Shown here: one piece after another, positions 60,460 through 64,000 of the stretch
Numbering within the stretch: position 1 is the first letter of the stretch
How the letters are laid out: every line of letters begins with the position of its first letter
DNA from: Lepturacanthus savala
Lineage: Eukaryota > Chordata > Actinopteri > Scombriformes > Trichiuridae
Direction of reading: 5' to 3'
DNA length: 64,000 bases
NCBI GenBank assembly: GCA_030544235.1
Contig: CM060465.1
Span: 34,107,488 to 34,171,487, forward strand
The notes under the pieces: model-generated
What the model was told of the DNA's origin: nothing
Database searches by the model: none
Seen by the model: only the letters and a program-made list of their open reading frames with translations
Position numbers and translations under genes: made by a program

Positions 60460-60600
60460 TACAAGCGTTTTTTATTTTCTTCTTATTTTATCTTCTCTAT
60501 GTTGGTTTGTTTTTTTTACATGTTCCTCTTCTGTTTGTCTAGTTGTAGCTTCAATTTTCCTCCCAAAGGATCAATAAAGTCATATCTAATCTAATCTAAA
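60460..60600 (+). repeat. retroelement 3' tail ending in an ATCTA microsatellite
   Basis: TTCCTCCCAAAGGATCAATA, then AAGTCATATCTAATCTAATC, the usual form of a truncated fish LINE 3' end. Confidence 0.6.
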
Positions 60601-61094
60601 AAAAACTAACTTTTCTCTCTTTCCACTTTTCCCCTTCACCTCTGTTCCTCTCCTCCTCCCCTGCCTCTTCCTTCCTCTCTCTCTCTCTGCAGAGTGAACT
60701 GTGGAATACTAATGTGGCCGCCGAGGTCCAGGGGAGCTTGTCAGGATGTCTCAGCTGTGTGGAAGCTGGTGTCAGAGCCCCTTCTCCTCCCACCACAGGT
60801 AGTCCACTCCCGCCGGGGCTCCCCTCCTCTCTTATGTTGACAAATGAACAGCGGTAGGTTTATCCTCCGATACACTCCCGCTCCTCCCTTGTTTTCCTTT
60901 GACCCTTCTCAGATCAAACCGCCGTGTTTCTCTAAGGATTCGGCAGCAGATTGAACCGGTTCGCCTCAGAGGGCTCTAATGTACTTTATAATGGCCGAGA
61001 GGATGCACCTGACCTAGAAATGTGTTTCTATATCTATCTTCCATATCTGTTTTATGTGGTCATGTATGATTTAAGCACATGTATGAAATTAACT

Positions 61095-62430
61095 CTAGTT
61101 TATTTGTAAAGCACGTTTCAACAGGGTTATTTAAAGTGCTTTACATAAAACATTACTATACAATATTTTAAAAAATTAACAAATAAGAACAATCAGCACT
61201 TAAAACATGAATAAAATTAAATGAGATTAAAAAAAAATTAAATTAAAAACTGTTTAAAATCAGATGATTAAAAGGGGAAAAATCTAAAATTTTAAATTAA
61301 AATGAGAACAATTCATTTTTTTAATTCCTAAAAAATGAATTAAAATTAAATATAATTAAAAATCTAAAAATATTTAATTAAAAACAAAAAAAAAGATACA
61401 ATTTAAAAATCGGATGATCAAAAGGGGGAAAAATCTAAATTTTTTAATTAAAATTAGAATAATCAGAAATTAAAAAGTTAATTAAAATTAAATAAGATTA
61501 AAAATCTAAAAAGATTTAATTAAAAACAACAACAACAAAAAATACAAGATACAATTTAGAACCAGTTGATTAAAAGGGGGGAAATCAGAATAAGAACAAT
61601 CAGAACTTAAAACATGAATAAAATTAAATAAGATTAAAAAAATTGAAATTAAAAACAAAAAACAAGCAAGATACTGTTTAAAATCAGATGATTAAAAGGG
61701 GGAAAAATCTAAAATTTTAAATTAAAATTAGAATAATCAGAAATTAAAAATGAATTAAAATTAAATAAGATTAATAATCTAAAAATATTTAATTAAAAAC
61801 AAAAAAATAAGATAAAATTTAAAAATCGGATGATCAAAAGGGGGAAAAAATCTAAAAAATTTAATTAAAATTAGAATAATCAGAAATTAAAAAGTGAATT
61901 AAAATTAAATAAGATTACAAATCTAAAAAGATTTAATTAAAAAAAAAGATACAATTTAGAACCAGTTGATTAAAAGGGGGGGGGGGGTCAGAATAAGAAC
62001 AATCAGAAATTAAAATTTAATTAAAATTAAATAAAATTAAAAATCAAAAAGTTGAAATTAAAATAAACAAGATATAGTTTTAAAAGAGGAGATTAAAAGG
62101 GGGAAATTTAAAAAATTTAATTAAAATTAGAACAATCAGAAATTAAAAATGGATTAAAATTAAATAAGATTAAAAATCAAAAAGTTGAAATTAAAAACAA
62201 AAAACAAGCAAGATACAGTTTAAAAACAGATGATTAAACAGGGGAAAAATCCAAAAAATTAAAATTAGAACAATTAGAAATTAAAATTATTAAAATTAAA
62301 TAAGATTAAAAATCTAAAAAATCTAAAAAAACAAAAAAATAATTTAAAAATTACTGATTAAAAGAGGAAAAAATCTTAAATGCATATACTAATTAACTAA
62401 AACTAAATAATTAAGAAACTAAAAGTGTGT
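61095..62430 (-). repeat. AT-rich satellite derived from a LINE 3' tail (array 2)
   Basis: Begins with a LINE-tail sequence (TTTATTTGTAAAGCACGTTT, then AAAGTGCTTTACATAAAACA) and continues as about nine monomers of 120-160 bp, with GATTAAAAGGGGGAAAAATC cores at about 61261, 61424, 61563, 61686, 61830, 61965, 62088, 62228 and 62354. A three-monomer higher-order period of about 400-425 bp is visible. Same family as 29056-31060. Confidence 0.85.
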
Positions 62431-62679
62431 TTATTATCTTTACATTTTTACCACTGGTGGACCAAAGAATTTGAAGTTTGAATTAAGGCTGAAGGAAAAA
62501 ATTAATTGTGATTGAATTGATTTTGATTTAATTCCCGATTTTCTAGGGTTTCAAACCCCTTCACTCTGCTACTGCTGCTCCACACAGTAAAATAGTCAGA
62601 GAAAACCAAACCTGGGTTAGAAAACAGCTGTTTTCAATCTCAAAGGTGAATCATTGTACGGTGGCCTTCAAGGGACATT

Positions 62680-63480
62680 TCCAGCTTCTCAAGCCCATTT
62701 TATGAACCAATCAAGTAATCGATTAATTTTTTCAATAATCACTACATTAAGTGACAGAATCGTCAATAGTTGCAGCTGTAATTTGTCTTCACAAGATACT
62801 TGTTACCATTATTATGGATTAATATGACTATATATGTGCTAGTAATAGTAGAGCTGCAGCAGCGAATCGATTAGTTTCCAACTATTACGTTAATCTGAAA
62901 CTATTTAAGATGAATCTTCAGCTTTTGGGAAACTGTGATCAACATTTTTAAGCCATTTCATGAAGCAACCAACTAGTCGATCAATCAATTAATTAACCTC
63001 CTATCAAAATAATCATTAGTTGCTTGATTTTAGTCAATTTATAATTTGCTTTTTAGCATCTTCTTAAAAATGTTCTAATTGTAAAGCTGCAAAGATGAAT
63101 GGATCAACATTTTACACCATTTTATGAAGCAAACAACTAATCGAAATAATTGTTTTAATAATCAATAGATTGACAGTCGTTATTCAGTTTCTCTTTGGAG
63201 TTTGGTATATTTATTATTTATAATTTACTTTAATGACTAATTGTAGAACTGCAATGATTAATCGCCAATTATTACATCACCATTTATTTGGATAATTGAT
63301 TAATCTGAGTCATTTTAAAAAAAGAGCTGCAATGATTAGACAATTAATTGATTAGTTGCCAACTATTCAGTCATTTACAAGAAGAAAATGTCCAAATTCT
63401 CTGGTTCCAGTTTCTCAAACCAGATTTTTCTGATTTCTTTTGTCTTCTATAATAGTAAACTGATGATCTTTGGATTCATT
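62680..63480. repeat. MITE family B cluster
   Basis: Several partial copies in both orientations: GAGCTGCAGCAGCGAATCG, AAGAAAATGTCCAAATTCTC and ATAATAGTAAACTGATGATC. Confidence 0.75.
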
Positions 63481-63871
63481 TTTTGCAAATTGATCATAGA
63501 ATGACGCAAAAAACCCTGCACAGCACCTCACAAATTGGGAAGAAAGTGATATAATATCCTAATAAATCAATGAAATGTTGCATGTTGTGTTACAGTCACT
63601 GTTTGGACTTCTTCAATCTTTGATTTTTGGCGAAATATTGGATCATGTGAACATTTATTGAAACAAAACCATGTGGAAACCATTGGTTTTATCTTTAATA
63701 ATACGATGTATTTTTAAAGCTTCTTATATTATCCGGTGAGAAGAGTAACTAAAGCTGTCAGATAAAGCAGCATCACATGGAAATACTGAAGGAAAGTGCA
63801 AGTACTTTTAGTAAATGTACTCACTTTCACTCACTAATACATAATTTACTTGATAAAAGTTGGAATCTCAC

Positions 63872-63971
63872 CATCCAGGCAGTGACAAAGTCTCCCATCC
63901 ACGTCCCCACTGCAGCAATCTTCATAAAACTCTCATTCCTGATGCCCATGTACTCCGTCACCATGTGAGGC
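63872..63971 (-). CDS. tmem117: tmem117 coding exon (transmembrane segment, partial gene)
   Basis: This 100-nt exon is the most upstream one visible. Read on the minus strand, a T-rich acceptor ending TTTTTTTAG precedes one base that completes a split codon (likely Gly). It then encodes PHMVTEYMGIRNESFMK, then the hydrophobic AAVGTWMGDFVTAWM, and stops at the donor ATG|GTGAGA. It matches the GAYIITDYMGIRNESF region of human TMEM117. The acceptor is only about 30 bp from the window edge but complete. Confidence 0.95.
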
Positions 63972-64000
63972 CTAAAAAAAGAAGAAAAAAAAAAGAAGAC

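Larger units (their letters stand above)
57476..63871. other. tmem117 intron
   Basis: It contains an RFX X-box-like motif (57609-57623), a CACTGCAAAAA-type element (57695-58040), family B copies (58105-58315, 62680-63480), Tc1-like fragments (59195-59295, 59600-59770), a retroelement tail (60460-60600), an exon-like block (60693-60800) and a LINE-tail satellite (61095-62430). No further tmem117 exon was recognised. Confidence 0.5.
42510..64000 (-). other. tmem117: tmem117 gene body, 3' portion (last five coding exons, introns, 3' UTR)
   Basis: Five exons on the minus strand join in frame into about 382 residues matching the C-terminal three quarters of TMEM117 (514 residues in human, as remembered). 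Diagnostic segments include EYMGIRNESFMK, TDWISWDNLNRGFLPSDEV, DWEFPHFMGD and LDLNMWKNQIFYKP. TMEM117 is a conserved multi-pass membrane protein; work in human cells links it to ER-stress-induced mitochondrial cell death, but its molecular activity is unknown. Roughly the first 135 residues are encoded beyond the right edge. It is convergent with nell2, the same adjacency as in human. Confidence 0.95.

Overview
This is vertebrate nuclear DNA, most likely from a ray-finned (teleost) fish. It is AT-rich and repeat-dense, with short protein-coding exons bounded by GT/AG splice sites and separated by kilobases of intron. The interspersed repeats resemble families known from teleost genomes: Tc1-like ends, hAT-like elements with CAGTGGTTCTCAAA termini, a tRNA-like SINE, L2/Rex-type LINE remnants and AATCGATTA-rich MITEs. 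No prokaryotic or viral gene was recognised.

Two genes lie tail to tail. On the + strand, positions 1 to about 27,425 hold the 3' part of nell2, which encodes a secreted EGF/von Willebrand factor C glycoprotein. Its last five coding exons are at 4717-4857, 7780-7973, 12261-12437, 21856-22080 and 25998-26039, followed by a 3' UTR with a poly(A) signal at 27,400. On the - strand, from the right edge down to about 42.5 kb, are the last five coding exons of tmem117, a multi-pass membrane protein: 63872-63971, 57378-57475, 52846-53005, 46601-46730 and 43174-43835. All exon junctions stay in phase and the products align end to end with what I remember of the human proteins. NELL2 and TMEM117 are also neighbours in human. 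The 5' parts of both genes lie outside the window, and the two have no known functional link.

Non-coding layout: 1-4.7 kb is a nell2 intron ending in a 1.1-kb pyrimidine tract that runs into the splice acceptor. 4.9-7.8 kb is an intron with CT-rich duplications. 8-12.3 kb is an intron with a tandem repeat of about 170 bp. 12.4-21.9 kb is an intron with an 80-bp minisatellite, a GATATC-rich repeat field carrying a nested SINE, and a 32-bp minisatellite. 22.1-26 kb is an intron holding the inverted counterpart of that minisatellite and tandem MITEs. 27.4-42.5 kb is intergenic, with a LINE-tail-derived satellite, a LINE fragment, a (TA)n block, a possible small transcription unit near 35.6 kb and an AT-rich hAT-like element. 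42.5-64 kb is tmem117, with MITEs, CpG-dense islets, a hairpin-forming inverted repeat and a second LINE-tail satellite in its introns.

I found no convincing new protein system. The most unusual features are structural: inverted minisatellite arrays flanking a single nell2 exon, the 1.1-kb polypyrimidine tract serving as a splice acceptor tract, and two satellites that appear to have grown from LINE 3' tails.
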